The notes: generated by a model from the sequence alone, not told the origin. Positions 34,796 through 45,987 are shown, counted from the first letter of the stretch. The stretch: 64,000 bases of DNA from Dyadobacter bucti (GCF_005869225.1 NZ_SWFP01000006.1:310001-374000), one strand, 5' to 3'. Translations and numbers: made by a program.

Positions 34796-36253
34796 TTGAA
34801 AGAGTATCTGACGCTGAGCGAAATTCAAAAAGATTTGCGTGAAGGTGAGTTGACATGCGTCAAGTTAGTAGATCATTATTTACAAAAGATTGAGTCCCAG
34901 TCCAATCTGAATGCTTTCGTCGAGGTTTATCATGATGAAGCCAGAAAATCGGCAATTCTTGTGGATGAAAAGATAGCGAACGGGACCGCAGGAAAGCTGG
35001 CTGGTTTAGTAATCGGCCTAAAAGACGTACTTTCCTACGAAGGCCACGGACTGCAAGCCGGGAGCCAGATTTTAAAGTCTTACAAAGCCCCGTATACAGC
35101 CACTGCTGTACAGAGGCTCATCGATGCTGATGCGATCATAATCGGTCGTCAGAATTGCGATGAGTTTGCAATGGGCTCCTCCAATGAGAATTCATCTTTT
35201 GGTCCGGTATTAAATGCGGCCGATACTTCCAAAGTTCCCGGTGGGTCTTCGGGTGGTTCCGCGGTTGCAGTTCAGGCTGGGCTGTGCCATGCTTCGTTGG
35301 GAAGTGATACGGGCGGTTCCGTTCGTCAGCCAGCAGCTTTTTGTGGAGTAGTAGGTGTTAAGCCTTCTTACGGAAGGATTTCCCGGTACGGATTAATTGC
35401 TTATGCTTCGTCGTTCGACTGCATTGGCCCTATTACAAAAAGCGTTTCTGATGCAGCCTTGATCCTGGAAATAGTGGCAGGAGCTGATGAGTTTGACAGT
35501 ACGGTTTCTTCTAAGGCAGTGCCTGTTTACACGGAAAACCTGCAATGGAAAGGTAAAGCACGCGTAGGGTATATACGCGATACGATTGAAAATGAAGCAA
35601 TATCACCCGAAATTCGTCGGCACACGCTCGACTTGCTGGAGTGGCTGAAAGCTGAAGGTCATGAAGTGACTCCCATAGATATGCCTTTACTGGATTCATT
35701 GCTGCCAACCTACTATATTCTCACAACTGCCGAAGCAAGTTCCAATCTTTCGCGCTTTGATGGTGTCAGATACGGTCATCGTAGTGCTCTTTCGGTTGAC
35801 CTGGAGAGTTTATATAAAAAATCCAGGACTGAAGGTTTTGGTGATGAGGTAAGGAGAAGGATATTGCTTGGTACTTTTGTCTTAAGCGCAAATTATTATG
35901 ATGCATACTATACCAAGGCGCAACGCGTTAGAAGATTGGTGCGGACGGAAACAGACAAGTTTTTCGAAAAGTTTGATTTTCTGATTTCGCCGGTTTCTCC
36001 AACAACGGCATTTACAATTGGTGAAAAAACGGAAGACCCTTTAAAGATGTACCTTGCCGACATCTTTACGGTACAAGCCAATGTCGTCGGTAATCCGGCA
36101 ATTGCCATTCCAAATGGTGTGGACAATGAAGGAATGCCCGTCGGAATTCAAATTATGGCAACCTATTTTGGCGAAGAGAAAATGCTTTCATTTGCAAATT
36201 ATCTGACACGGCATACCCAAAAAGGAGTCATAGCATACAATGCAAACCAATAG
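34796..36253 (+). CDS. gatA: Asp-tRNA(Asn)/Glu-tRNA(Gln) amidotransferase subunit A
   Basis: GatA supplies ammonia from glutamine for amidation of mischarged Glu-tRNA(Gln) or Asp-tRNA(Asn). The 485-residue amidase-signature protein has the Ser-cisSer-Lys triad: lysine in GLKDVLS near 75, cis-serine in PGGSSGGSAVAV near 152 and the nucleophile in SDTGGSVRQPA near 176. SSFDCIGPI and the C-terminal PVGIQIM fit GatA rather than a general amidase. The start is a TTG. gatB and gatC are not adjacent, which is common in Bacteroidota. Confidence 0.92.
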   Translation: MKEYLTLSEIQKDLREGELTCVKLVDHYLQKIESQSNLNAFVEVYHDEARKSAILVDEKIANGTAGKLAGLVIGLKDVLSYEGHGLQAGSQILKSYKAPYTATAVQRLIDADAIIIGRQNCDEFAMGSSNENSSFGPVLNAADTSKVPGGSSGGSAVAVQAGLCHASLGSDTGGSVRQPAAFCGVVGVKPSYGRISRYGLIAYASSFDCIGPITKSVSDAALILEIVAGADEFDSTVSSKAVPVYTENLQWKGKARVGYIRDTIENEAISPEIRRHTLDLLEWLKAEGHEVTPIDMPLLDSLLPTYYILTTAEASSNLSRFDGVRYGHRSALSVDLESLYKKSRTEGFGDEVRRRILLGTFVLSANYYDAYYTKAQRVRRLVRTETDKFFEKFDFLISPVSPTTAFTIGEKTEDPLKMYLADIFTVQANVVGNPAIAIPNGVDNEGMPVGIQIMATYFGEEKMLSFANYLTRHTQKGVIAYNANQ

Positions 36254-36548
36254 GCAAAAAGGAATAGGTTCGACGTTCAGTTTTTCAATCCAGTCACATA
36301 CGATACAATGGTACCTGGATGAAATGTATTTTAAATAATTGTGCCAGAATCCGTTTGTTAAAAAACGCATATTTTGTTCTGGAAAGTCGATTGAGTGGAG
36401 GCAAATGTATTAGAGATTATTCTACTTCATCAGGCAAATTTTCAAATCATTGGAAATTTTATAAAGGATAGTTATCTGTAAGGAGTTTTATACCAGATTA
36501 TTAGCCATTGAAAACCGGGAATTGATTAACCTTCAAAAACATTTATTG
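36254..36548. other. Intergenic stretch without a recognised gene
   Basis: These 295 bases are AT-rich with no open frame of note. The only structure seen is CCAGAA (about 36342) facing TTCTGG (about 36377) around an A/T-rich segment, possibly a weak terminator for gatA. No tRNA or known small RNA was recognised, and no clear promoter box is visible before the transglycosylase. Confidence 0.5.
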
Positions 36549-38108
36549 ATGAGGATTTCAAAAAGAGTATTGTGGCTCGGAGCCATGTGTGTAGGAATTT
36601 GGAATACGCCTGTTATGGCGTCATTTTCACAAGTGAAGTTAGAGTTCGAACCCGATACATTGGAGGCCGCAACGCAGGCAGACGAAAGTTTAATGCCCTA
36701 TTTGCCTGAGGTTGAGGAAATAAATGAAAATCCGGCGATCCCTGCGGAACTGCTCAAACAGCGGTTTGCAAAGTTGGAAAAATCTATTCCACTTACTTAT
36801 CATAAATCCTCCCATGAATTTGTAGAATATTTTACCTATAAAAAGGCGAAATTCACAAAAACGATGATGGAGAAAATGCCTCTGTATTTTCCCCTTTTTG
36901 AGAAGACACTTCAAAAACATGGCCTTCCCGCTGAACTGAAGTACCTTTCAATGATCGAGTCGGGTCTTAATCCAACCGTTATATCACATGCCAGTGCCGG
37001 AGGATTGTGGCAATTTATGCCCGCCACGGGTCGTGAATTCGGGCTTTACCAGGATAGCTACATTGATGAACGTTTTGAACCTGTTAAAGCAACGGAGGCA
37101 GCTTGCCTTTATCTGAAACAGCTTTACCGCATTTTTGGTGACTGGGAGCTTGCCCTTGCGTCTTATAACACTGGTCCGGGTAATGTCAAAAGAGCCATGC
37201 GTCGTTCCAGGGGTACAACTTTCTGGACTATATATAATGTACTTCCACGCGAAACCCGCTCCTATGTACCCCAGTACGTGGCGATGAACTATATGATGAA
37301 CTATGGTGCCGATCATGGGATATTCCCAGAAAATATGGAATATCAGATTCCAAATGATACGGTTCATGTGAACGGATATATTGACCTTGCTGCGTTTTGC
37401 GAACAGAGCCAGATTAGTTTTGAAGAACTGAAGAAACTCAACCCACAGCTCACAAAAACAACGCTTCCGGACCGTACAAGGGATTTTGTTCTGAAAGTGC
37501 CTAGTATGCAATATACTTATCTTGTGAGCAACAGAAGTCAGATCATGGACTCCTGCACGCGCAGGTATACGCAGGCGGGGGTGTTGATTGCGAGAATTGA
37601 CAGTACTTATACCGATTCGCTTGGAAATACAGTGGCGTTCCCCTACGCGACAGTAGCTGTAAATAACGAAGGGGAGGAACAGGTCGAGGAGGAAACGGGC
37701 GAAGTAGTTGAGCGAAAAAGAACTAAAAAAACTTCCCATACTGTCCGTAGAGGTGAAAACCTGCTTTCGATATCACGTAAATACAGGGTGTCGGTCGCAG
37801 ATCTGAAAAGGTGGAACCATCTGCGCCGTAGTACAATAAACCGGGGCCAGCGACTGGTTATCATCAGGGAAACAAGAGAAACAGTACCGGCAGCAACGCA
37901 ATTGGCAGTTGTTTCACAAAAGAACGAAAAACCCGAGGTTTCTAACAGGGACAGACATACCAAAAAGCGTTATCACACCGTTCAGAAAGGCGATACCTTA
38001 TGGATTATATCGCAACGCTATGGACTGGAAATCGGACAATTAAAAAAGAAAAATAAAATAAGAGGTAATGCAATCAAACCCGGGCAAAAGCTCATCATCT
38101 CTACTTAA
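36549..38108 (+). CDS. LysM lytic transglycosylase, MltD-like
   Basis: This 519-residue murein hydrolase cleaves peptidoglycan glycan strands. It has a signal peptide (about 1-25), an SLT lysozyme-like domain with the catalytic glutamate in SMIESGLNP near 136, HASAGGLWQFMP and ALASYNTGPGNVKRA, then two C-terminal LysM domains (about 396-440 starting HTVRRGENLLSI, and 472-517 starting HTVQKGDTLWII). The arrangement matches E. coli MltD. The frame extends to a TTG at 36522, but the ATG at 36549 gives a clean signal peptide. Confidence 0.92.
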   Translation: MRISKRVLWLGAMCVGIWNTPVMASFSQVKLEFEPDTLEAATQADESLMPYLPEVEEINENPAIPAELLKQRFAKLEKSIPLTYHKSSHEFVEYFTYKKAKFTKTMMEKMPLYFPLFEKTLQKHGLPAELKYLSMIESGLNPTVISHASAGGLWQFMPATGREFGLYQDSYIDERFEPVKATEAACLYLKQLYRIFGDWELALASYNTGPGNVKRAMRRSRGTTFWTIYNVLPRETRSYVPQYVAMNYMMNYGADHGIFPENMEYQIPNDTVHVNGYIDLAAFCEQSQISFEELKKLNPQLTKTTLPDRTRDFVLKVPSMQYTYLVSNRSQIMDSCTRRYTQAGVLIARIDSTYTDSLGNTVAFPYATVAVNNEGEEQVEEETGEVVERKRTKKTSHTVRRGENLLSISRKYRVSVADLKRWNHLRRSTINRGQRLVIIRETRETVPAATQLAVVSQKNEKPEVSNRDRHTKKRYHTVQKGDTLWIISQRYGLEIGQLKKKNKIRGNAIKPGQKLIIST

Positions 38109-38141
38109 TAAATACTGTTTTAACACACACATGCTACTTAT

Positions 38142-38732
38142 ATGATTGCCTACGTTAACGGGACTGTTGCCTATAAGGATCCGGCATACGCGATAATTGA
38201 CGCCAATGGGCTTGGGTATGAAATACGTATTTCTTTACAGACCTATACTTCATTGCCCGAACTTGGTGAGCGCTGTAAACTGGTTACGTTTCTCAACATC
38301 AGAGAAGATGCCCATATACTGTACGGTTTTTGGGGAAATGATGAAAAGAAGCTTTTTCTGGACTTGATTGGAATTTCCGGAGTCGGCCCCTCGACAGCAT
38401 TGGTTATGCTTTCTTCACTTTCTTCTTCAGAAATACGTCAAGGAATAATTGATGAAGATATCAGGCTTATCCAGTCGATTAAGGGGATAGGCTCTAAAAC
38501 TGCTCAACGCGTTATTTTGGAATTAAAAGATAAAATTCGCAAGGAAGACCTCTCGTCTACCGGACCGAAATCTGTGGGCTCATCATCCGGCACTTTAAGA
38601 AACGAAGCGCTAGCTGCCCTGGTTACCCTGGGCATACCGAAAGCAACGGCAGAAAAAAGTCTGGATGCGATCATAAAACGGGAAGGTCAGGATATTACAG
38701 TGGAAAATTTGATTAAACTGGCACTTCGTTAA
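38142..38732 (+). CDS. ruvA: Holliday junction branch migration protein RuvA
   Basis: RuvA binds four-way junctions and loads the RuvB motor. The 196-residue protein has the N-terminal OB domain (GTVAYKDPAYAIIDANGLGYEI, in part), tandem helix-hairpin-helix motifs (LIGISGVGPSTAL near 77 and IKGIGSKTAQRVILELKDK near 112) and the C-terminal RuvB-binding three-helix domain (NEALAALVTLGIPKATAEKSL, in part). It directly precedes sprA, as in many gliding Bacteroidota. Confidence 0.96.
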   Translation: MIAYVNGTVAYKDPAYAIIDANGLGYEIRISLQTYTSLPELGERCKLVTFLNIREDAHILYGFWGNDEKKLFLDLIGISGVGPSTALVMLSSLSSSEIRQGIIDEDIRLIQSIKGIGSKTAQRVILELKDKIRKEDLSSTGPKSVGSSSGTLRNEALAALVTLGIPKATAEKSLDAIIKREGQDITVENLIKLALR

Positions 38733-38826
38733 CCAATGCAATGAAATTGGGTGAAAAAATTTACGATAATAAAATCGTTTTGATGGATTTGATTGTGGTC
38801 GCAACTGCTCTAAATAAGTAATTATC

Positions 38827-41800
38827 TTGTCATCAACGATTTACTCCTTTCTTTTTAAGGCGTTAACTTTTTCTACCGGAGCGATATTGCTAACCAACGT
38901 TTCGGTAGACAGGGAATCGTCTTATTCAGACCAGCCGCAGGATTGGGAGATTCTGGCTGATACTTTAATAGAAGATACTACACGCAAAAACATAGACCGA
39001 TCGGGCAATCAACTGATCATGCGATGGAAAGATTATTATTCCAACCGTATTGCAGAACCCCGTCCTCGCTCTCCGTTTTATCTGCGTGATCCTTCCAATA
39101 TTTCTACAACCATTGTGCTGGACAGTGCCGGAAAAATCGCTGTTTCCGAAAAAATACAAACCCCAGAAGGAAACCTGAATTTTCGGGCACCCGAACGAAT
39201 GGATCTTGAAACCTACGACAAGATTCAGGAAGATCGGGCCTTCAAAAATCTCTTGAGGGAATATGCCGGCAGGCAAGATGGTAAAAGTGCAATGGGGGCC
39301 AGGGGGCTTTTACCCAAACTGGATATGCCTCCTGCGCTTTCGAAATTGTTAGGGGATGATTTTATCAATTTTAAGCCGACAGGTTTCGTCTCCCTTGATC
39401 TTGGCCTGATGCATCAGTTCCTTGATAATCCGGCGATTCCTATCCGTCAGAGGCGAAATACCCAGTTTATTTTTAATGAACAAATCAGTATCAACTTTGA
39501 TGCCAAATTGGGAGATCAGCTTGGTTTTCAAACCAATTTTGACACGAAGGCGAATTTCAATTTTGAGAATGCGATCAAGCTGAATTATAAAAATCCCGAA
39601 GAGAGTTTTATCAGAAAAATAGAAGCCGGGAATATCAACTGGGCCATTAACAGCCAGCTGATTCCCGGAATCCAGAACTTGTTCGGATTAAAGACAGATT
39701 TCCAGTTTGGCCGGCTGAGCGCAACCTTCGTGGCTTCGCAGCAAAAATCGAGCAAAGAGAGAATTGTGCTGCGCGGCGGGGCTCAAAACAGAGATTTTGA
39801 GTTACGTGCAGATACTTACGACGAAAACCGTAACTTTTTCCTGTCACAATATTTCCGGAATATATACGAAGGAGCATTAAAAAATACGCCTACCATTACC
39901 TCGGGTGTAACAGTTACCCGGATGGAGGTATATGTTACCAACCGGACAACTACAACTGAGTCACTACGGAATGTGGTGGGTTTTGCGGATCTGGGAGAGC
40001 CAGCTCCTTACAAATCCGCAAACCCGAACCTACAGCCCATAGTGGCTACTTCTCCGGCGAGTAACGGTGCCAATGGATTATATAAAGTACTTACTACGAC
40101 CGAGGCTATCCGCCAGGTTGATAACACCAATTCTGCGGTTACAGCGCTCGGTCTCGAACGTACAGTTGATTATGAGTTATTACGTGGAGCCAAAAGGCTG
40201 ATCGCCGACCGGGATTACACTTTTCATCCGCAATTGGGCTATATATCCCTGACCAATGCCCTGAGAAATGATGAAGTGCTTGCAGTTTCGTATGAATATA
40301 CGTTAAACGGCCGGTCTTTTAAGGTCGGAGAACTGACGGAAGACTATCAGGCTCGTAAGGACGATGAAGTTATTGCGTTGAAACTATTAAAGTCTTCTAC
40401 CATCAGGAACAATACCAAGCTTCCGATGTGGGACCTTATGATGAAGAACGTTTACTCTCTCGGTACCAGCCAGATTGATAAGCAAGGTTTTCAGCTGAGG
40501 ATTATCTATAAAGATGATTTGACAGGAATAGACAACCCTAACTTACAGGAATCAAGTATTGCAAATATTCCTTTGATCAGGCTTATGGGACTTGATCGTC
40601 TCAACCCTGTTAATGATCTGCAGCCGGATGGAAACTTCGACTTCGTGGAAGGCATTACGATGGACAGCAAGACGGGGCGTATCGTTTTTCCGGTGCTGGA
40701 ACCGTTCGGTACCAATTTGTCAAGGAAGTTCGGGACTGGTGAAGATGTTTTCCGCAACAAATACGTTTTCAGTGAGCTGTACCGGACTACAATGATAGAT
40801 GCCCAGCAGGTCTCAGAAAGGAATAAATTCTTCATCAAAGGGTCATATCAATCGAGTGGGGGCGCGGAAGTTCAGCTGCCTTTTGGTGTATTGGAAACTT
40901 CGGTAACAGTAACTTCGGGTGGTGTGCCTTTATCTCCTGGCTCGGATTATATCGTGGAAGCGCAGATTGGCCGTGTCCGTTTGATGAATAGCAGTGTTTT
41001 GAATTCCGGGCGGGAAATCGTTATCGAATACGAAAGGCCTGACATGTTCCAGAACCAGATCCGCTCTTTGCTTGGTACACGTCTGGACTACGTGATGAAC
41101 CGGGATGTCAGCTTGGGGATGACATTGATAAAATACCGTGAGAGACCCGCCGGCTTTTTATCCCGTGTATCTTTAGGAAACGAGCCGGTCAACAATACCA
41201 TGATGGGCTTTGATATCAATATTCGTAAAGAAGTACCTTTCCTGACAAAATTGCTGGACAGGCTGCCGCTGTTGCAGACCAAGGAAATGTCTACAATCCA
41301 GTTCAAGGGAGAAGTGGCCAAATTATTTCCGGGAGTGTCCAAAGATGTAAATAATCGTTCTCTGGTAGATGATTTTGAGGCCGCACGTACTGTTTACGAC
41401 CTTTCACGTCAGCCTCAAAAATGGAGATTGGCGTCAATTCCCCCGGCGTTTCGTGTCGGCACGGATGGGAAATCGCTATCCTATGGTTATAAAAGGGCTA
41501 AAATATCCGCTTACACGGTCGATAATATTTTTGGAGGAGATCAGGGTTTAGGCGGAGGTTATCAACCCCCTGCGAATATCGAGGCCTCTGACAGAGAGAA
41601 CTTTTACGAGCGTTTGTTTTTACCGAACGATATTTTTCCGAACAGACCGATCGCAGGTTTGGTAACTTACCCTCAAAATGTACTTGATATCGCTTACTAC
41701 CCAAGTGAAAGGGGAATGTACAACTACAACGTCGACCTGGATGCAACTGGACGTCTGAAAACTCCGCGTCAGAATTTTGGGGGAATAAGTCGTGCAATTA

Positions 41801-44800
41801 CATCTGATAATGACTTTGACAATGCAAATATTGAAAGTATAGAATTCTGGATGCTTGATCCGTTTATTAAAGGCGACAATGGTGTTGTGCGGGATGGGTT
41901 TGAAGGTAAAAACAATACAACAGGGGGGAAACTGGTTTTCAACCTTGGGGATATTTCGGAAGACGTAATTCCGGACGAACGCTACAATTTTGAGAACGGC
42001 CTGCCGATTGTGCCAAAGCAGGTGGGTGTTAATGTGGATTCTACTGCATGGGGTTATGCTACAAAATCTCAATATCTGATCAATGCGTTCAGTAATGAAT
42101 CCGGCGCCAGGGAAAGGCAGGATGTGGGCCTTGACGGGTTGAGCAATGCCGAAGAACGTGTCTTTTTTAAACAGTTTTTGGATCGACTTCCAGGGAATTT
42201 AACTTCGGAAGCCCGTCAGAGAATTTTGTCAGATCCATCCGGCGATGACTTTAAGTTTTTCCTGGGAACCGAGGCGGATAGTGCCAACCTCAAAGTTCTG
42301 GAACGGTATAAAAATTATATCGGAATGGAAAACAACTCCCCCGAAAGTCTTGGAAGAGCAACCGACGTTACCCCGGCTTCCACCAATATACCCGACGGCG
42401 AAGACATGAATGTTGACAATACGATCAACGACAATGAATCCTACTACGAATATGAAATAGATCTAAAGCCCGATCAGCTAGCCATTGGAAAGGGCTATGT
42501 GGTCGATAAGACCGAAACTAACGGCCAGTTCTGGTATCTTTTCCGGGTGCCTATCAAAGAATTCTCCGGCGTAGTAGGGAACATGAACGGTTTCAAATCG
42601 ATCCGTTTCATGAGGATGTATATGACAGACTTTCAACAGCCGGTAGTACTGCGGTTTGCACAATTACAGATGGTCGGTCAGCAATATCGTAAGTATACCT
42701 CCAATCTCGATGCTCCCGGATTACAGGAAGTACCGGAACCTTACGATGCGAAATTTACGGTTGGTACGGTCAGTATCGAAGAAAACAATTCTGCAAGTAA
42801 TAACAGTGCAAACAAATATGTTTACACGATCCCTCCGGGCTGGGTACGCGATCAGGACAATACACAGAGACCTCCTCTGTTATTGAACGAGCAATCGATG
42901 AGCCTTTGTGTGACCGATCTGCGGGACGGAGATTCTCGCGCGGTTTTCAAGAATGTAAATTTGGATCTGTTGTTCCGCAAAAGACTGCGCATGTACGTGC
43001 ACATGCAAAATGAAGAAAATGAGGACAACATGGTCGGTGCTTTTATGAGAATTGGTACAGACCTTACCCAAAACTATTATGAGATTGACATATCTTCCCT
43101 GCGTGCCACCCGGCCATCGGAGTCAAACCCGTCGGAAGTGTGGCCGGAGGGCAATGAGCTGAACATAGCGCTGGCCGACCTGATTGAAGCGAAGGCACGG
43201 CGTAACCGTCAGTTGGATAAAAATCTGAGTGTTCCCTATACGATGGTGACTTCAGACGGAAGGTATAAGCTGACTGTGGTAGGTAATCCCGACCTAAGTT
43301 CCGTTCGTGTGATGATGATCGGGATGCGGAACCCGAAATCTGCGGACGAGCGACCAAAAACGTTCTGTATCTGGGTAGATGAAATGCATGTAGAAGGGTT
43401 TGATGACAAAGGTGGAATTGCCGCTATTGCACAGTTAAATGCGAAGCTGGCTGATTTTGCAACATTAACTGCATCAGGCAGACTCGAAACTTTTGGCTTC
43501 GGGAGTGTGCAGCAGCGGATTGGCGAGCGTTCGCGTAATTTTACCTCTGAATATGGGTTCTCGTCGAATATTGCGCTCGATAAGCTGCTTCCGCAGAGCT
43601 GGGGATTCAGCATTCCACTTTTCCTTAGCTATGATCGAAGGAATGTAAAGCCGCATTTTGATCCGCTTGATCCAGATACACCATTGAATACTTCACTGGG
43701 CAACCTTAGGTCCGACGAAGAGCGAGACGGTTACCGGCGCATGGTCGAGGAAAACGCAGTCCGGCGTGGGATCAACTTTTCGAATGTCAGAAAGGTGAAA
43801 ACCAAACCCGGAGTAAAAAATCACTTTTATGATTTTGAAAACCTCTCTTTTACCTACGCCTACAGTGATGATAACCGACGGAATATTCTGACCCAGCAAT
43901 ATTCTCAAAGAATGTACAAGGGAGGTATCTCGTACGTATATAGTAGTCAGCCAAAGGCAATGGAACCTTTCAAAAATTGGAAGGCCACGAGTCGCTGGAC
44001 CGATTTGATTAAAGACATCAATCTCACCCTGGCTCCAAATATGGTATCCCTGCGTGCCGATGTCGACCGTCGTTTCCTGAAAACACAGCTTCGTAATGCG
44101 GATCTGACAACAGAGGGCATACAACCTTTGTTTGAAAAATATTTTTGGTTCAACCGTTATTATGACTTTGGCTGGAACCTGACCAGAAATATGACCCTGA
44201 CATATAACGCCACGGCCAATTCGATCATCGATGAGCCGATGGGCGACCTTGACACGGAAATAAAAAAGGATTCTCTGTGGAAAAATTTCAGGAAACTTGG
44301 ACGGATTAAGAATTTCGATCAGCGAATTGACCTAACTTATCGTCTGCCGCTTGATAAAATACCGCTAACGGACTGGATGACTGCGGATTACAAGCATTCC
44401 GTGGCTTATCAGTATCAGGCCAATGCTTTTGGATTAAAAGATACGCTCGGGCTCCCTTTCGGGGATATTATCCGGAACAGCAGAGAACGTGGCGTGACCG
44501 GGAAAGTGGATTTTGTATTGCTTTACAATAAGTTGAGGTATCTCAAATTTGCCAATACACCATCGGCAGCCAGGAAGAATTTTGCAAGAAGCCCTGGTGA
44601 TATCGAGGATATTGATATGCGCACGACAGATCTGCTGAAGACCGTAACGCGCGCCCTGATGACTGTACGAGGTATCAATGTAAGTTACTCGGTACTGGAA
44701 ACGACAGCTCTTCCGGGATATCTGCGGGCACCAAAATACTTTGGGCTTGATAATGCCAATGCGCCGGGTTTACCGTTTGTTTTAGGACAACAGGATAGAA

Positions 44801-45987
44801 ACTTTCAGGTCAAGGCGGCACAAAAAGGCTGGATAACCACCAGCGAGCAGCAAAACCAGCCCTTCCAGCAAACTATAGCCAAGAATTTTTCTGCCAACAC
44901 CACATTGGAGCCTTTCAAGGATTTTCGCTTGATTATCGAGGCCCGGCTCACCAGGCAGGACGCTTACCAGGAGTTTTACCGACCTGATGCTACCGGTGAT
45001 TTTGTGTCGCAAAGCCCGTTGAGAAATGGCCAGTTCAGTATGTCATTTATGTCATTCAGGACGGCATTCGGCAAAATGCGGCGGGATAATTCTTCTCCGG
45101 TTTTTGATAAATTCCGTGCGTATCGGGCCATCCTTCGGGACCGGCTTAATCAGGAAAATCCGAGTGGTGGAGAATATAACGAGACGTCGCAAGATGTTTT
45201 AATCTCATCTTTCTTCGCGGCGTATACCGGAAAAGATCCCCAGACAGTTCGTACAAATCCATTTTTGAAGTTCCCAATGCCGAACTGGGATTTGAGCTAC
45301 AACGGTTTGTCGCAGCTGGCTGCATTCAAGAAGCTTTTCAGCTCATTTACACTCAGGCATAAATACATGTCCAACTACAGTGTGGGTAATTTCACTTCGT
45401 CACTCGATTATGAGGCGTTGTATGTGAACCTTGCCGTGACAGGTTATCCTTTGTCATCCAGGTTGAATGAGCTTGGGCAGTACGTGCCTGTTTTTTCTAT
45501 GAGCACCATCACCTTGTCTGAGAGGTTCCAGCCGCTGGTGGGAGTTGAGTTCCGGACTCAAAGCCGGGTTACAGCCCGTCTGGAATACAACCGGGACCGG
45601 ACAATCGCGCTGAACCTGTCGAATGCCCAGGTGGCAGAGCTGTTTAATCAGGATATTACGGTGAACATAGGATTTACCAAAAACAACCTCGCAATTCCTT
45701 TTAAGATCAATGGCGTAAAAAAGAAACTGAAGAATGATATGACCATGCAGCTGGGCCTTACTTTCAGGGATACGCGATCAATACAGCGGAAATTTGACGG
45801 AGAAAACATTCCTATTGCCGGAAATATTAACTTTCAATTGAGACCTACGGTTAATTATATGGTTAACAATCGTTTAAGCTTGCAGTTCTATTTTGACAGA
45901 ACATTTAACGATCCGTTGGTATCTAACTCGTTTTATCGGGCAAGTACATCGGGCGGAGTACAGTTGAAGTTCAATTTGGCAGAATAA
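38827..45987 (+). CDS. sprA: T9SS outer-membrane translocon SprA/Sov
   Basis: SprA forms the 36-strand outer-membrane channel through which type IX secretion substrates, including gliding adhesins, leave the cell. The 2386-residue length fits the family. The N-terminus is hydrophobic (FLFKALTFSTGAILLTNVSV) with a likely signal peptide. Family signatures include repeated strands rich in Arg/Tyr and segments such as RYNFENGLPIVPKQ and LDGLSNAEE around residues 1050-1110. The flanking genes ruvA and gcvH are the standard neighbours. The start is a TTG 94 bases after ruvA; no suitable ATG is near. It is the largest gene in the window. Confidence 0.96.
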   Translation: MSSTIYSFLFKALTFSTGAILLTNVSVDRESSYSDQPQDWEILADTLIEDTTRKNIDRSGNQLIMRWKDYYSNRIAEPRPRSPFYLRDPSNISTTIVLDSAGKIAVSEKIQTPEGNLNFRAPERMDLETYDKIQEDRAFKNLLREYAGRQDGKSAMGARGLLPKLDMPPALSKLLGDDFINFKPTGFVSLDLGLMHQFLDNPAIPIRQRRNTQFIFNEQISINFDAKLGDQLGFQTNFDTKANFNFENAIKLNYKNPEESFIRKIEAGNINWAINSQLIPGIQNLFGLKTDFQFGRLSATFVASQQKSSKERIVLRGGAQNRDFELRADTYDENRNFFLSQYFRNIYEGALKNTPTITSGVTVTRMEVYVTNRTTTTESLRNVVGFADLGEPAPYKSANPNLQPIVATSPASNGANGLYKVLTTTEAIRQVDNTNSAVTALGLERTVDYELLRGAKRLIADRDYTFHPQLGYISLTNALRNDEVLAVSYEYTLNGRSFKVGELTEDYQARKDDEVIALKLLKSSTIRNNTKLPMWDLMMKNVYSLGTSQIDKQGFQLRIIYKDDLTGIDNPNLQESSIANIPLIRLMGLDRLNPVNDLQPDGNFDFVEGITMDSKTGRIVFPVLEPFGTNLSRKFGTGEDVFRNKYVFSELYRTTMIDAQQVSERNKFFIKGSYQSSGGAEVQLPFGVLETSVTVTSGGVPLSPGSDYIVEAQIGRVRLMNSSVLNSGREIVIEYERPDMFQNQIRSLLGTRLDYVMNRDVSLGMTLIKYRERPAGFLSRVSLGNEPVNNTMMGFDINIRKEVPFLTKLLDRLPLLQTKEMSTIQFKGEVAKLFPGVSKDVNNRSLVDDFEAARTVYDLSRQPQKWRLASIPPAFRVGTDGKSLSYGYKRAKISAYTVDNIFGGDQGLGGGYQPPANIEASDRENFYERLFLPNDIFPNRPIAGLVTYPQNVLDIAYYPSERGMYNYNVDLDATGRLKTPRQNFGGISRAITSDNDFDNANIESIEFWMLDPFIKGDNGVVRDGFEGKNNTTGGKLVFNLGDISEDVIPDERYNFENGLPIVPKQVGVNVDSTAWGYATKSQYLINAFSNESGARERQDVGLDGLSNAEERVFFKQFLDRLPGNLTSEARQRILSDPSGDDFKFFLGTEADSANLKVLERYKNYIGMENNSPESLGRATDVTPASTNIPDGEDMNVDNTINDNESYYEYEIDLKPDQLAIGKGYVVDKTETNGQFWYLFRVPIKEFSGVVGNMNGFKSIRFMRMYMTDFQQPVVLRFAQLQMVGQQYRKYTSNLDAPGLQEVPEPYDAKFTVGTVSIEENNSASNNSANKYVYTIPPGWVRDQDNTQRPPLLLNEQSMSLCVTDLRDGDSRAVFKNVNLDLLFRKRLRMYVHMQNEENEDNMVGAFMRIGTDLTQNYYEIDISSLRATRPSESNPSEVWPEGNELNIALADLIEAKARRNRQLDKNLSVPYTMVTSDGRYKLTVVGNPDLSSVRVMMIGMRNPKSADERPKTFCIWVDEMHVEGFDDKGGIAAIAQLNAKLADFATLTASGRLETFGFGSVQQRIGERSRNFTSEYGFSSNIALDKLLPQSWGFSIPLFLSYDRRNVKPHFDPLDPDTPLNTSLGNLRSDEERDGYRRMVEENAVRRGINFSNVRKVKTKPGVKNHFYDFENLSFTYAYSDDNRRNILTQQYSQRMYKGGISYVYSSQPKAMEPFKNWKATSRWTDLIKDINLTLAPNMVSLRADVDRRFLKTQLRNADLTTEGIQPLFEKYFWFNRYYDFGWNLTRNMTLTYNATANSIIDEPMGDLDTEIKKDSLWKNFRKLGRIKNFDQRIDLTYRLPLDKIPLTDWMTADYKHSVAYQYQANAFGLKDTLGLPFGDIIRNSRERGVTGKVDFVLLYNKLRYLKFANTPSAARKNFARSPGDIEDIDMRTTDLLKTVTRALMTVRGINVSYSVLETTALPGYLRAPKYFGLDNANAPGLPFVLGQQDRNFQVKAAQKGWITTSEQQNQPFQQTIAKNFSANTTLEPFKDFRLIIEARLTRQDAYQEFYRPDATGDFVSQSPLRNGQFSMSFMSFRTAFGKMRRDNSSPVFDKFRAYRAILRDRLNQENPSGGEYNETSQDVLISSFFAAYTGKDPQTVRTNPFLKFPMPNWDLSYNGLSQLAAFKKLFSSFTLRHKYMSNYSVGNFTSSLDYEALYVNLAVTGYPLSSRLNELGQYVPVFSMSTITLSERFQPLVGVEFRTQSRVTARLEYNRDRTIALNLSNAQVAELFNQDITVNIGFTKNNLAIPFKINGVKKKLKNDMTMQLGLTFRDTRSIQRKFDGENIPIAGNINFQLRPTVNYMVNNRLSLQFYFDRTFNDPLVSNSFYRASTSGGVQLKFNLAE

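Noticed and set aside
36984..37739. 251-codon open frame antisense to the lytic transglycosylase
   Set aside because: The opposite strand carries a full set of SLT and LysM motifs; the antisense product has no recognisable domain and no promoter.
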